Both the position numbers and the translations under genes were made by a program. Positions 1 through 9,756 of a DNA stretch of 64,000 bases are shown piece after piece. Source of the stretch: Flavobacterium sp. MedPE-SWcel (lineage in GTDB: Bacteria; Bacteroidota; Bacteroidia; Flavobacteriales; Flavobacteriaceae); assembly GCA_001874325.1 (NCBI GenBank), contig MPCW01000010.1, positions 1 through 64,000 of the forward strand, in the 5' to 3' direction. Under the pieces are notes generated by a model. That model saw only the letters and a program-made list of their open reading frames with translations. It did no database searches and was not told the DNA's origin. Every line of letters starts with the position of its first letter. Position 1 is the first letter of the stretch.

Positions 1-3000
1 GGTGTAATAGTTACCTACTGCTAAAGCGGGTAGTTCATATCCGATATCGCTACATGCGAATTGATCGGCTGGAACTACAACTACTGGGGTTGGGGTAGCC
101 GTTATATCAAAGCTTGTTAATCCATAACACACATCGTCAAACACATTAGTCAAACGAACATGTAGTGTTGTTGTACCCACTACTACCATATAATTATCTG
201 GTATTAATACTGCATCCGTATTATTTTCTGCTGCATCAAGAGTTGGGTGGTATGTAACTGTGTAATTAGCTGGGTTAAGCCCTCCAAGAATAGTTCCATC
301 TAATGTTGTTAAATCAAACGCTTCAGAGCCACTATTATCAGCATCACAAATTTGTACATCTGCTGGTGCTATAGCTGTTGGCGCTGGACTTACTATAAGT
401 TCTAACGGAATATATGTTATACATGTTTCATCAAGAGCGCCATTTTCTAACACTCTAAAGAAAACTGTCTGATTTTCTGTTTCATCAGTCTCATAAATAG
501 GATATGTAAGCGGATCTTCATTTGCTTCTGCAGCTGCTAATGTAGCATGCATTGTTATTAACATATCAACTGGAGATGCATTAGTAATAGCATCTACTTG
601 TGTTGTAAGATCAAATGTTGCAATATCATCTGCATCATCTAATTCACAAATTACAACAGGGTCAAAATCTATCAATTCTGCCTTGAAAGTAACTATAATA
701 TCAAATGGTGTTATAGCAAATGAATCAGGGTCATTATTATCTTGTACCTTAACATATATTGTTTGAATATTACCTGCAAAATCTGTTGGTATTGCTGCAT
801 AGTTAGCTGGATCAGCAATAACTTCACTACCATCTTGCGCTCCAATAAGTGTTTCATGGTAAGTAACGGTATGACTTGCAGTTGATAATGAAGCTCCTAA
901 TATATCTGTATTAGGTGTTACTAAATCAATTGTAATTTGTGCATCATGCGGTGCATCAACACACAAAGTCATATCTTCTGGCTGATTAAGAACATATAAG
1001 TCAAATGATGCTATTGTAACACATGTACTTGCATCATTATAGATACCAGCATACATAGTTTGCGCATCTGTACCAGGATATGTTGTTGGTGGGAATATAG
1101 GAATTGCATCTCCTGAGCTTATACCGTCAAAGACATCAAAATAGCTCATATAAAAGAAATCTGCATCAGGTATCCCGTTAAGAATCACATCATCATTACT
1201 TGTAAGATCAAATGATGCTGGATCTACTCCATTATTAAAGAAATATAAATCTGCTGGTTCATTATGTGCAAACTCAGGAATAACCTCCACTATAATCTCA
1301 TCTCTAAGTTGACAGTCTGGATCAGACACGAACGAAGCCAAAACAGTATAAGTACCTGCCTCAGTAACCGTTATAGAAGTACCTGTTGCAGGATTATCAT
1401 CTTCATCAAGAAAAGGCTCTCCATCATGTTCCCATTCGTATACAAAATTAGGGTTCTCTGAATCAACACTTAAAACAAACTCTTCACCTTCACAAAGTGC
1501 AGTTCCAGAAACAAGTGTTAAATCACTTGGTAATTCTGGCTGCCCGATATCAAAACTTCCTGCCGCAAGAAATACTGCAGAATCAAAAGCAGTATCGTTA
1601 TAATCACCTATCGCTAGTTTTATTTTATATGTATTTCCTGCAATTACATCTGATGACGCAGTCATTACAACTGTTTGTCCCCTCATATTTATTGACGAAT
1701 TGGCAGGGTCACCTTGATTAAACTGACCAAAAAAATCAACATTTGCAGAAGCACAACTTGCATTATACAATGAGTTTCTAATATTTGTTACTGACACTGG
1801 AGTAGTAGTACCTGGTATAACAGCAAGGTTAACATTTGTTACCGTACCATCTGTTTCATCAGTAAGTAAAAATGCAAACACGTCACTAAAACCACACTGG
1901 AATGTTCCATATTCATTAGAAGCGAACAAGAAATCAAAACTCATCGTATCAGTAAGTGGTACAAAATCAAACTCTATATAACTCACATCATTGATTGAAC
2001 CTGTATTACCATTAGCTTGACTTACCGCTAAAAGATCTGCATCTCCATTACCTGACGCTACAGATGAAGTCACATTTGGTGGCGTATTGTACTGACCTTC
2101 ACAAAGCTCTGCAGTACCACAACGTATAACAATACCATCCTCTATTGGAAAGTTAGAATTATTCCCTTCGAAATATCCTATACCAAAGTTACCATTAAGT
2201 GGTCCCGCTGACCAGTTAATATTAGATACGTTCACACATTCCGCTTCAATAAGAACATCTTCGACTAACTCTTCAACTGTATAAGCATACTTATCTACAG
2301 TAACAAAATCTACTGCAGGGGTATCAATATCTGTACAAGTATCACAATCTGGCTCAGGATCTGGAGTATCACTTGATACTGTTACTATATTTTGTAAAGG
2401 ACCTACAAATACATTGTAATCGTCTGGAATTACAACAGTAACAAAATACTCTAGTGTTTCTCCTGCTGCAAGAACAGGCACTGAAGTAAGCATATTCCCC
2501 TCTCCACTTGTACCTTCTCCTTGCCAGTTTAATATATCAATATCAAATGGCATAGGGTCATACACCACAACATTATAAGCATCACTAGGACCAGGGTTTG
2601 TAACAGTAATTGTATATACTGTATTTGTACCTGCTATATAAGTGTCTTGATTGTTTGTTTTAAACGTTACAAGGTTAGCTTGAGGGTTTGGTGTAGCTGT
2701 ATGTATACAGTCAGGACAGTCAGGTGTTGGGTCTGTTGTATCACTCGTTACAGTTACCTCATTTACTATATCTGTAGTTTGATCAAAATCACTTGGTACT
2801 GGTATTGTAAATTGATATGTTACTGTAGTGTTTGGTAACATTGATGCAATAACATCATTAAGATCACCTGTACCATTTGTATTATTACTACTATACCAAG
2901 TAGCATCAGCAGCAGTAAGTCCTGCAGGCACTAAGTCTTGCACGGCTATATTCGTAGCAACACCAGGTCCTTGGTTAGTAACTGTTATCGTATATATTGC

Positions 3001-4557
3001 ATCTAACCCAGCAGTATAAGTAGCTCCAGAGTTTAATGTTTTTGTAATTAAAAGATCCGCATCTGTAGTAGCACTATAATCTATATCTACACAATCATTA
3101 CATGTTGCGTCTGGATCAGGTGTATCTGATGTAACTGTTACCTCACTAACTAAAGCATCAGTATAAGTAGCAGGAACATCTAAGTTTATAGTGTAAGTAA
3201 CCGTTTCTCCTACAGCAAGAGTTGCTATTGTATCATCTAAGTCTACATCTGTACCAGACGATGTATTACTACCTGTCCAAGAAAAAGATGTTATACCTGT
3301 AGGTATAACATTTTGCACAACTACGTTCTGAGCCTCTGTAGGTCCGTTATTAGTAACTGTAACAGTATATGTTGACGTTGTACCTGCAACGTATACATCT
3401 TGATTATCTGTATTAACAACAACAATATCTGCTGAAGCTGTTTCGTAATCAGTATCTACACAGTCATCACATGATGGGTCAATATCTTCTGTATCTGTTT
3501 CTACAATAGTAGATAGTATAAGATTACCTGTAAATGTAGCAGGCACATCTGCGGTAACAGTATAAGTTACTGTATCGCCTGCAGCTAAAGTACCAACTGT
3601 ATCATCTATTAAATCAGTTATATCTCCAGCTGAAGCATTATCACCTGTCCATGTTAAAGATGTAATTCCCGATGAAGGTGTAAACTCTACAACTACATTT
3701 TCTGCATCATCAGTACCAGCATTAGTTACAGTAACAGTATATACCACTGTTGTACCAGCAGTATAAATAGTTTGACCATTTGTATTTACCACAACGATAT
3801 CAGCCCCTACAGAAGAGAGGTTAGTATCTGTACATGACATACAAGATGGTGTTAAATCAACAAAGTTACCTGTAACAGATAACTGATTATCTAATGGACC
3901 TGTAAAAGACACAGGCACATCAAGTGTTATAGTATAATCAACAACTTCTCCTATAGGTAAATTCGTTATTTCATCAGAAAGATCTACATCAGTTCCTGAA
4001 GCACCATTACCTGTCCAAGAAAAAGATGTTATACCTGCAGGTATAACATTAGACACATAAATAACAGGTGTAACTTCTGGCCCATTGTTTACAACAGATA
4101 CTGTATAAGTAATAGGATCTCCTGGTGTATATGTTTCTTGACCATCTGTATACTCTACCTCAATATCCGATTGCGTAAGGTATGAAACCTCAACTTCAGG
4201 AAGTGTTTCATTATACGACCCTGGTATTTTTATTTCAATTATGTAAGTAACCGTTTCATTAACACCTAACGAAGCAATAGTATTATTTAAAGCAATGTTA
4301 GTTCCGGCAGTACCGTTACCCGTCCAAGTAAATCTTTCTATACCTGGCGTTATAACTAAACCATCTGGTATAGGGTAACTAACATTTACGCCTTGAGCAG
4401 GATCTGGCCCATTATTGGTTACCATTACAGAGAATGTAAGGGTCTGACCCGCATCATATTCATAATCCGGATTAGTATTGAAAACAACAATATCAGACTG
4501 CGCATGCAACCCTATTGCTCCCAAGACCAATAATAAAGTGAGTATTAATTTTTTCAT
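1..4557 (-). CDS. Giant DUF11-repeat / choice-of-anchor L surface protein (C-terminus beyond window)
   Basis: The frame is open from an ATG at 4557 to the window edge, giving 1519 codons with no stop. It starts with a Sec signal peptide (MKKLILTLLLVLGAIGLHAQ). Six DUF11-type beta-sandwich repeats of about 124 residues follow, each with a YTVTVTNNGP-like core, to about residue 760. Repeats 2-6 end in an acidic CxxC linker (C239/242, C363/366, C486/489, C614/617, C738/741). Residues about 775-1005 form a choice-of-anchor L domain (FEGNNSNFPIEDGIVIRCG). An Ig-like segment and at least three repeats with a TVTYH core follow. Proteins of this design in Flavobacteriaceae usually end in a type B T9SS sorting domain; that end is not visible, so surface attachment and an adhesin role are inferred. 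Confidence 0.85.
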   Translation of the reverse strand, partial: MKKLILTLLLVLGAIGLHAQSDIVVFNTNPDYEYDAGQTLTFSVMVTNNGPDPAQGVNVSYPIPDGLVITPGIERFTWTGNGTAGTNIALNNTIASLGVNETVTYIIEIKIPGSYNETLPEVEVSYLTQSDIEVEYTDGQETYTPGDPITYTVSVVNNGPEVTPVIYVSNVIPAGITSFSWTGNGASGTDVDLSDEITNLPIGEVVDYTITLDVPVSFTGPLDNQLSVTGNFVDLTPSCMSCTDTNLSSVGADIVVVNTNGQTIYTAGTTVVYTVTVTNAGTDDAENVVVEFTPSSGITSLTWTGDNASAGDITDLIDDTVGTLAAGDTVTYTVTADVPATFTGNLILSTIVETDTEDIDPSCDDCVDTDYETASADIVVVNTDNQDVYVAGTTSTYTVTVTNNGPTEAQNVVVQNVIPTGITSFSWTGSNTSSGTDVDLDDTIATLAVGETVTYTINLDVPATYTDALVSEVTVTSDTPDPDATCNDCVDIDYSATTDADLLITKTLNSGATYTAGLDAIYTITVTNQGPGVATNIAVQDLVPAGLTAADATWYSSNNTNGTGDLNDVIASMLPNTTVTYQFTIPVPSDFDQTTDIVNEVTVTSDTTDPTPDCPDCIHTATPNPQANLVTFKTNNQDTYIAGTNTVYTITVTNPGPSDAYNVVVYDPMPFDIDILNWQGEGTSGEGNMLTSVPVLAAGETLEYFVTVVIPDDYNVFVGPLQNIVTVSSDTPDPEPDCDTCTDIDTPAVDFVTVDKYAYTVEELVEDVLIEAECVNVSNINWSAGPLNGNFGIGYFEGNNSNFPIEDGIVIRCGTAELCEGQYNTPPNVTSSVASGNGDADLLAVSQANGNTGSINDVSYIEFDFVPLTDTMSFDFLFASNEYGTFQCGFSDVFAFLLTDETDGTVTNVNLAVIPGTTTPVSVTNIRNSLYNASCASANVDFFGQFNQGDPANSSINMRGQTVVMTASSDVIAGNTYKIKLAIGDYNDTAFDSAVFLAAGSFDIGQPELPSDLTLVSGTALCEGEEFVLSVDSENPNFVYEWEHDGEPFLDEDDNPATGTSITVTEAGTYTVLASFVSDPDCQLRDEIIVEVIPEFAHNEPADLYFFNNGVDPASFDLTSNDDVILNGIPDADFFYMSYFDVFDGISSGDAIPIFPPTTYPGTDAQTMYAGIYNDASTCVTIASFDLYVLNQPEDMTLCVDAPHDAQITIDLVTPNTDILGASLSTASHTVTYHETLIGAQDGSEVIADPANYAAIPTDFAGNIQTIYVKVQDNNDPDSFAITPFDIIVTFKAELIDFDPVVICELDDADDIATFDLTTQVDAITNASPVDMLITMHATLAAAEANEDPLTYPIYETDETENQTVFFRVLENGALDETCITYIPLELIVSPAPTAIAPADVQICDADNSGSEAFDLTTLDGTILGGLNPANYTVTYHPTLDAAENNTDAVLIPDNYMVVVGTTTLHVRLTNVFDDVCYGLTSFDITATPTPVVVVPADQFACSDIGYELPALAVGNYYT

Positions 4558-4635
4558 ATAGCAAATTTTTAATATACAAATATTTAACATATACATAAAA
4601 CTCCCTTAAAAAAGGGTTTTTTTAGAATAAGAGAC

Positions 4636-4643
4636 CAAATATA
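4636..4643 (-). promoter_or_regulatory. TAnnTTTG -7 element for the giant surface protein
   Basis: The minus strand reads TATATTTG here, matching the Bacteroidota -7 consensus and lying about 80 bases before the start codon. No TTG was found at the usual spacing of about 19. The 4558-4804 intergenic stretch otherwise holds only small A/T-rich hairpins and the element for the next gene. Confidence 0.4.
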
Positions 4644-4780
4644 AATATTCAGCAACAGTTTAAACCTAAATTTTAAAAAAATCACAAATTCTTTGCTGTT
4701 TTTTAAATTTAATAAAATTATTACCTTAATAACAGTTGAATATCTAATCTCCCTACCTCGATATTAGATTTTTTTTATCT

Positions 4781-4788
4781 TAATTTTG
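4781..4788 (+). promoter_or_regulatory. TAATTTTG -7 element for the Nfu-type gene
   Basis: TAATTTTG matches TAnnTTTG and ends 16 bases before the ATG at 4805, implying a very short leader. No clear -33 TTG is present. Confidence 0.45.
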
Positions 4789-4804
4789 TACAAAATGTAA
4801 AATC

Positions 4805-5704
4805 ATGGAAAAAATAAATATAAGGCCCACCCAAAACCCTGCTATACTTAAATTTGAGTTTAGCAACTTTATAGCAAAGGGTGGTAACTTTGAATATAAA
4901 AACATTGACGAGGCAACAAATTCTCCTTTAGCTAAACAACTGTTCTATTTACCATTTGTAAAATCAGTATATATTTCAGGAAACTTTATTGGTATAGAGA
5001 AATATTCAATTGTAGAATGGACAGATGTTCAAGAAGATGTTGCAACACAAATAGAAGAGTTTGTAAATGACGGAGGTATTATAGTTATAGAAGATACCGA
5101 AACAAAAAAGAAACTTCCTGTTACTATATATGTAGAGAGTACTCCTAACCCTGGTGTATTAAAATTTGTATATAACAAACGACTTACTAAAATACCTGCT
5201 GAATTTAAAAGCATAGATGAGACAGCTGCATCTCCGTTAGCAAGAGAATTATTTAAGTTCCCTTTTGTAAAAGAAGTATTTATTGATGATAATTATATTT
5301 CTGTGACTAAATATGATGTAACTGAATGGGATGCTATAACAGCCGAAATACGTTCATTTATCAAAAAATATATTGAAGAGGGTAATACTACAATAGACGA
5401 ATCGTTAATACAACAAACACCAGAGGCTGAAAAGCAAGACGATACTTATTTTGACTCCCTAGATGTTACATCGCAGCGTATTATTAATATTCTTGAAGAA
5501 TATGTAAAACCTGCAGTAGCTAGTGATGGTGGTAATATTTCTTTTGACTCTTATGACGAAAAGGAAAAACGCGTAAAAGTAATACTACAAGGTGCTTGTA
5601 GTGGATGCCCATCTTCTACATTCACGCTAAAGAGTGGAATAGAAAACATGCTAAAAGATATGCTTAACGACAACGACATTCAAGTAGAAGCGCTTAACGC
5701 TTAA
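4805..5704 (+). CDS. NifU/Nfu-family iron-sulfur scaffold protein with two Nfu N-domains
   Basis: The product is predicted to hold and hand over iron-sulfur clusters in the cytoplasm. Residues about 5-88 and 106-190 are two copies of the Nfu N-terminal domain; both share the patterns TxNPxxLKF, the SPLA(K/R)(Q/E)LF core and FVKxVxI. Residues about 222-297 are the NifU C-terminal domain with the cluster-binding pair C265-x-x-C268 in GACSGCPSS. At 299 residues it is about one N-domain longer than a common Nfu protein. It is monocistronic, with its own -7 element and a shared terminator just downstream. Confidence 0.9.
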   Translation: MEKINIRPTQNPAILKFEFSNFIAKGGNFEYKNIDEATNSPLAKQLFYLPFVKSVYISGNFIGIEKYSIVEWTDVQEDVATQIEEFVNDGGIIVIEDTETKKKLPVTIYVESTPNPGVLKFVYNKRLTKIPAEFKSIDETAASPLARELFKFPFVKEVFIDDNYISVTKYDVTEWDAITAEIRSFIKKYIEEGNTTIDESLIQQTPEAEKQDDTYFDSLDVTSQRIINILEEYVKPAVASDGGNISFDSYDEKEKRVKVILQGACSGCPSSTFTLKSGIENMLKDMLNDNDIQVEALNA

Positions 5705-5729
5705 AAACACTTTCTTTGTATAAATAAAA

Positions 5730-5757
5730 AATCCCGCTTAAATTAAGCGGGATTTTT
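5730..5757. terminator. Bidirectional terminator between nfu-type gene and rluB-type gene
   Basis: AATCCCGCTT pairs with AAGCGGGATT around a 5-base loop, with a T run on the plus side and an A run on the other. It separates two convergent genes and ends just before the minus-strand stop codon at 5761. Confidence 0.85.
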
Positions 5758-5760
5758 TAT

Positions 5761-6699
5761 TTATACATTATTCAAGTTAATTATTTCTTGCTCTGTTAGT
5801 AAACGCCAATTACCTCGAGGTAAATTCTTCTTTGTTAATCCTGCATAAGAAACACGATCTACTTTTAACACATCATATTTAAAACTTTCGAATATAGATC
5901 TAATTACTCCTATATTTTGAGTTCGTAATTTTATACCCACTTCTGTTTTAGCTTCATTATCAATGTAACTTACTTCATCTATAAAAAGCCTATGCCCATC
6001 AAGTGTTACTGCATTATTATTCATCTTTTCAAGATCTTCAAACTTAAGATTCTTACTTAATGAAACCTGGTATATTTTAAAAGATGTTTGATTAGGTAAT
6101 GAAAACTTACGAAGCATATCCGGATCATTTGTAAATATCAACAATCCTGTTGTGTTTTTATCCATTCTACCCACAGGCTGTAACTTTGCCTTAGTAGCAT
6201 TACGCACAAGCTCCATTACATTACGCATATCTCTTTCGTCATCTCCCGATGTCGTAAAGTTTTTTGGCTTATTTAATAGTATATATTCTTTTTTCTCTGG
6301 CGATATAACAGTTCCGTCAAAATCAACCTTATCAGTCAATCTAACCTTATGTCCCATCTCAGTAACAACCTTACCGTTCACCCTTACATTACCTGACTCT
6401 ATATAAATATCAGCATCTCTTCTCGAGCACACACCTGAGTTAGCTATATACTTATTAAGCCTCATCTCATCAGGATTAATAGGCTTCTTTACCGCTTTAG
6501 GCGCATCATTCCTTTTCACGAAAGACTTCTTCCCTCGAAATGGCTTATCATTACCCTGTGTTTTTTTCGAAAAACCTTCTGACTTATTCCCCGATGGCTT
6601 ACGTGTATCTCCCCCAGACCCTGTAGATCTTCCTGCTGGCTTCTTTCTATCATTACCTCCTCTATTAGAGGCATTTCCTCTGCTATTATTATTATTCAT
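5761..6699 (-). CDS. RluB/RsuA-family pseudouridine synthase with a basic disordered N-terminus
   Basis: The enzyme should isomerise a uridine in rRNA to pseudouridine. An S4 RNA-binding domain spans about residues 80-140 (RLNKYIANSGVCSRRDAD). The catalytic domain carries the family motif GRMDKNTTGLLIFTND with its catalytic aspartate. The first 75 residues are low complexity and rich in Asn, Gly, Lys and Arg, a common RNA-binding extension in Flavobacteriaceae enzymes of this family. The substrate (23S versus 16S) cannot be read from the sequence; RluB-like is the best guess. A -7 element lies at 6718-6725. Confidence 0.88.
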   Translation of the reverse strand: MNNNNSRGNASNRGGNDRKKPAGRSTGSGGDTRKPSGNKSEGFSKKTQGNDKPFRGKKSFVKRNDAPKAVKKPINPDEMRLNKYIANSGVCSRRDADIYIESGNVRVNGKVVTEMGHKVRLTDKVDFDGTVISPEKKEYILLNKPKNFTTSGDDERDMRNVMELVRNATKAKLQPVGRMDKNTTGLLIFTNDPDMLRKFSLPNQTSFKIYQVSLSKNLKFEDLEKMNNNAVTLDGHRLFIDEVSYIDNEAKTEVGIKLRTQNIGVIRSIFESFKYDVLKVDRVSYAGLTKKNLPRGNWRLLTEQEIINLNNV

Positions 6700-6717
6700 C
6701 TGCTAATATTATTTCTG

Positions 6718-6725
6718 CAAAGATA
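6718..6725 (-). promoter_or_regulatory. TATCTTTG -7 element for the pseudouridine synthase gene
   Basis: The minus strand reads TATCTTTG, ending 18 bases before the ATG at 6699. It sits in the 29-base gap after the upstream prenyltransferase gene, so this gene probably has its own transcript start. Confidence 0.5.
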
Positions 6726-6728
6726 GTA

Positions 6729-7649
6729 TTAAATTACCGATAATAGTTTCCTTCCGTGTACTAATACCGAAGGCTCTATAAGTGCAATGCAAAATACTCC
6801 TGTAACAATGAGTAATTTAAGTATATTATGTAATTGCAAATACTGCTTTTGGGTCTCAGCCCTCCACAATTGTATTAAAAAATAAACGATTACCACCATA
6901 CCTGCATAAAAGTATACATCCATATAACCAACACTATACACATCTATTAGAAGGTAAACAGGAATTATAGTAAAAAAAGTAAGCAACGCAATTATTTGCT
7001 TCGACACTTTTTCTCCAAACATCACAGGTATAGTACGATAACTATTCGCTAAATCTCCTTTTATGTTTTCAAGATCTTTAATCAACTCTCTAATAAGGAT
7101 TAACAAATACAAAAAGGCTGCATGAGCAAAAATAACTTCGTAAAAGTTTTTGAAATACATTAAAATCCCAAAAAAAGGAAGTACTGCAAGAAAAGCCGCT
7201 GTAAGATTACCTACTACAGGATATTTTTTTAGTTTATGTGAATAGAACCATATCAAGAAAATATAAGCCGAGAAAAACAATAAGGCTCGCCATGATACTA
7301 GAAAAGCAAGCAACACAACCAACATGTTAAGTGCAAAATACACATGTAATTTTGTTTGTTGACTAACTAATCTATCAAGCATTGATTTTTTAGGCCTATT
7401 AATAAGATCCTTTTTAGCATCGTAGAAATTATTAATAATATAACCCGAAGCAATAGTAAGTGATGAAGCTAAAACAATGAGAAATAAATTCACATCAAGT
7501 AAAACATCCAATGCTCTACTTTCTTTATCCAATATAAATATTGCCGAAAGATATTGTGCTAAAACAATTATTAAGATATTATAACCGCGTACCACAGAAA
7601 ACAAACTGAGTATTTTCATCAGAACTAACCTTGTTTTCCTTGATACCAT
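6729..7649 (-). CDS. UbiA-family membrane prenyltransferase
   Basis: This is an integral membrane protein of about eight to nine helices that should transfer an isoprenoid diphosphate onto an acceptor. The first Asp-rich motif is NNFYDAKKD (residues 73-81) and the second is RELIKDLENIKGD (about 186-198); both bind Mg-diphosphate in UbiA enzymes. It lies 18 bases downstream of mevalonate kinase, linking it to isoprenoid supply. Homologues are often labelled geranylgeranylglycerol-phosphate geranylgeranyltransferase, but the acceptor cannot be told. A second ATG at codon 11 is a possible start. Confidence 0.85.
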   Translation of the reverse strand: MVSRKTRLVLMKILSLFSVVRGYNILIIVLAQYLSAIFILDKESRALDVLLDVNLFLIVLASSLTIASGYIINNFYDAKKDLINRPKKSMLDRLVSQQTKLHVYFALNMLVVLLAFLVSWRALLFFSAYIFLIWFYSHKLKKYPVVGNLTAAFLAVLPFFGILMYFKNFYEVIFAHAAFLYLLILIRELIKDLENIKGDLANSYRTIPVMFGEKVSKQIIALLTFFTIIPVYLLIDVYSVGYMDVYFYAGMVVIVYFLIQLWRAETQKQYLQLHNILKLLIVTGVFCIALIEPSVLVHGRKLLSVI

Positions 7650-7667
7650 AAAAAAAATTAAGAATTA

Positions 7668-8606
7668 TTAAAACTGATAAACTACCTCTAGTTTATGATC
7701 TTTTAATGATTCCTTTGCTTTTTCAATATCTTCGGTAAAGCCAAGTATGTATCCTCCTCCACCAGAACCACAAAGTTTCAGATAATAATCGTTAGTATCA
7801 ATACCTTTTTGCCATAAACCGTGAAACTGTTCTGGTATCATTGGCTTAAAGTTATTAAGCACAACCTTAGACAGTTTTTTAGTATTTGAAAACAATGATT
7901 TAAAATCGCCATGTAAAAAGTCTTCCACACAGGCATCAGTATGTTTTATAAATTGCTTTTTAAGCATATCTCTAAAACCTTGCTCTTTTAAGCTTTCCAT
8001 AAAAATAGAAACCATAGGAGCAGTCTCGCCTACTATACCAGAATCTAGTAAAAATACAGCACCTTTACCATCGGTAGTTTGTGTAGGTATTCCTGTAGCC
8101 TCGATATTATCTTTAGAGTTAATAAGTATTGGTATACTTAAATAACTATTTAATGGATCTAATCCTGAACTTTTACCATGAAAGAATGATTCCATTTCAG
8201 AAAAAATCACTTTCAACTGTAAAAGTTTATCATGAGTAAGATTTTCTAAAACAGTAATCTTATCACTTGCATAACGATCGTATATAGCCGCAACAAGTGC
8301 ACCACTACTACCCACACCATATCCTTGCGGAATTGTAGAGTCAAAATACATTCCTTCTTCAACATGTTGTTTAAGAGCATCAAAATCAAAAGCGACTAAT
8401 TCAGGCTGTTCTTCTTGTAAATCTTCAAGATAAGCAACAAACCCTTTTAGGTTTTTATTTGACTCTTTAGCATCACCTGATGTATTTTCATCTCTCTTTA
8501 ATGCACCGTTGTAAAAATTATACGGTATAGACAATCCTTTAGAATCCTTAATAATTCCGTACTCTCCAAAGAGTAGTATTTTTGAGTAAAACAAAGGTCC
8601 TTTCAT
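7668..8606 (-). CDS. Mevalonate kinase (GHMP kinase family)
   Basis: The protein should phosphorylate mevalonate in the mevalonate route to isopentenyl diphosphate. It opens with KILLFGEYGI, typical of mevalonate kinases. It carries the GHMP ATP loop IPQGYGVGSSGALVAAI and, near the C-terminus, LCGSGGGGYILGF. The start is placed at the ATG at 8606; an in-frame TTG at 8636 would add ten residues but lies outside the family's usual start. It sits between mvaD and a UbiA prenyltransferase on the same strand, which supports the mevalonate assignment over other GHMP kinases. No phosphomevalonate kinase is in the window. Confidence 0.88.
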   Translation of the reverse strand: MKGPLFYSKILLFGEYGIIKDSKGLSIPYNFYNGALKRDENTSGDAKESNKNLKGFVAYLEDLQEEQPELVAFDFDALKQHVEEGMYFDSTIPQGYGVGSSGALVAAIYDRYASDKITVLENLTHDKLLQLKVIFSEMESFFHGKSSGLDPLNSYLSIPILINSKDNIEATGIPTQTTDGKGAVFLLDSGIVGETAPMVSIFMESLKEQGFRDMLKKQFIKHTDACVEDFLHGDFKSLFSNTKKLSKVVLNNFKPMIPEQFHGLWQKGIDTNDYYLKLCGSGGGGYILGFTEDIEKAKESLKDHKLEVVYQF

Positions 8607-8658
8607 CGCAAGATAATTTTTATTAAAGATAATCAATAATAAGCAAATACTAAAACAA

Positions 8659-9741
8659 TTAAGCCTGTATTGCCCCTTTACCTATTTCGTCACAAATGTA
8701 CTGACTGTTTTGACAGAATGCAACTAATTCATTCTTAATAAACTCCAAAACCTCAGCACTATTATTTTTAGGATATAACACATGTACATTTGCCCCTGCA
8801 TCAAGCGTGAAACAAACTGGTACATTTGTTTCTTGCCTAAATTGCCATATTTTATTAATCACCTCTAATGTATTTGGCTTCATTAATATAAAATAAGGCA
8901 TCGATGTCATCATCATAGCGTGTAGCGTTAATGCCTCACTTTCTACTATTTTAATAAAAGACGCTGTATCTCCATTACCTAAAGCTTCTTTTATTTTAGA
9001 CAAATTATCATGTGCTTGCTCAAAACGCTTTTCTGCATATGGGTGACCATGCATAAGGTTATGTCCAACAGTACTCGATACTTGTTTCTCCCCTTTATCT
9101 ATTAATAAAATAGTATCTTGATAATCTTTAAAAACATCATGTACCTCATCTGTAAATGGCACCCCAAAAAGATTAGAACTTCCTTCTATAGCTTTATTTT
9201 CTCCCCAAACAACTACATTACCTTTCACACTTCTACAAGCACTACCACTACCTAAACGAGCAAGAAACGAAGCTTTCTGAAAAAAATACTCATCTGTCAT
9301 TTCAGGATTAAGCAAACGCTCTAAACTCATTAAGTTCATAGCTAATGCTGCCATACCTGAGGCTGATGATGCTATACCCGAGCTATGTGGAAATGTATTT
9401 TGAGTATCTATAGTAAAATGATATTCTTTAAGAAATGGAATATAGGCTACTATTCTCTCAAAAAACTTTTCAATTTTGGGTCTAAAACTTTCTTTAGGCT
9501 TTCCTTCAAAAAGTAAATCAAATGAAAAATTACTATTATCATTCTTCTTCTCAAAAATAAGCTTTGTAATCGTCTTACAATTATTAAGTGTAAAACTGAT
9601 AGATGGATTTGCAGGAATTTGATTTTCTTTCTTGCCCCAATATTTCACTAATGCAATATTACTTGGCGCGCTCCATTCAAAACTTCCTTTATCAACTTCG
9701 TGAGCATAACTTTTAGCTATAAAATCTTTTTCAGATAGCAT
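8659..9741 (-). CDS. mvaD: Diphosphomevalonate decarboxylase
   Basis: This enzyme converts 5-diphosphomevalonate to isopentenyl diphosphate. The N-terminus APSNIALVKYWGKK and the loop SSGIASSASGMAALA are diagnostic, as are the residues SGSACRSVKG. The start is set at the ATG at 9741 (360 residues). An in-frame TTG at 9759 is itself the last three bases of the promoter element TATCTTTG, so it cannot be the translation start if that promoter is used. It is the first gene of an mvaD, mevalonate kinase, ubiA-type run. Confidence 0.95.
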   Translation of the reverse strand: MLSEKDFIAKSYAHEVDKGSFEWSAPSNIALVKYWGKKENQIPANPSISFTLNNCKTITKLIFEKKNDNSNFSFDLLFEGKPKESFRPKIEKFFERIVAYIPFLKEYHFTIDTQNTFPHSSGIASSASGMAALAMNLMSLERLLNPEMTDEYFFQKASFLARLGSGSACRSVKGNVVVWGENKAIEGSSNLFGVPFTDEVHDVFKDYQDTILLIDKGEKQVSSTVGHNLMHGHPYAEKRFEQAHDNLSKIKEALGNGDTASFIKIVESEALTLHAMMMTSMPYFILMKPNTLEVINKIWQFRQETNVPVCFTLDAGANVHVLYPKNNSAEVLEFIKNELVAFCQNSQYICDEIGKGAIQA

Positions 9742-9756
9742 ATATAAAACTTTTTG

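Noticed and set aside
1..4557. The repeated DNA of the giant surface protein as a CRISPR-like or satellite array
   Set aside because: It translates in one open frame throughout; the repeats are protein domains.
4741..4780. Terminator-like ATCTAAT/ATTAGAT hairpin with eight T residues before the Nfu-type gene
   Set aside because: The stem is only seven A/T pairs and there is no upstream plus-strand gene to terminate.
8607..8636. A ten-residue N-terminal extension of mevalonate kinase from a TTG
   Set aside because: The extension lies outside the family's N-terminus and an ATG is present exactly where homologues begin.
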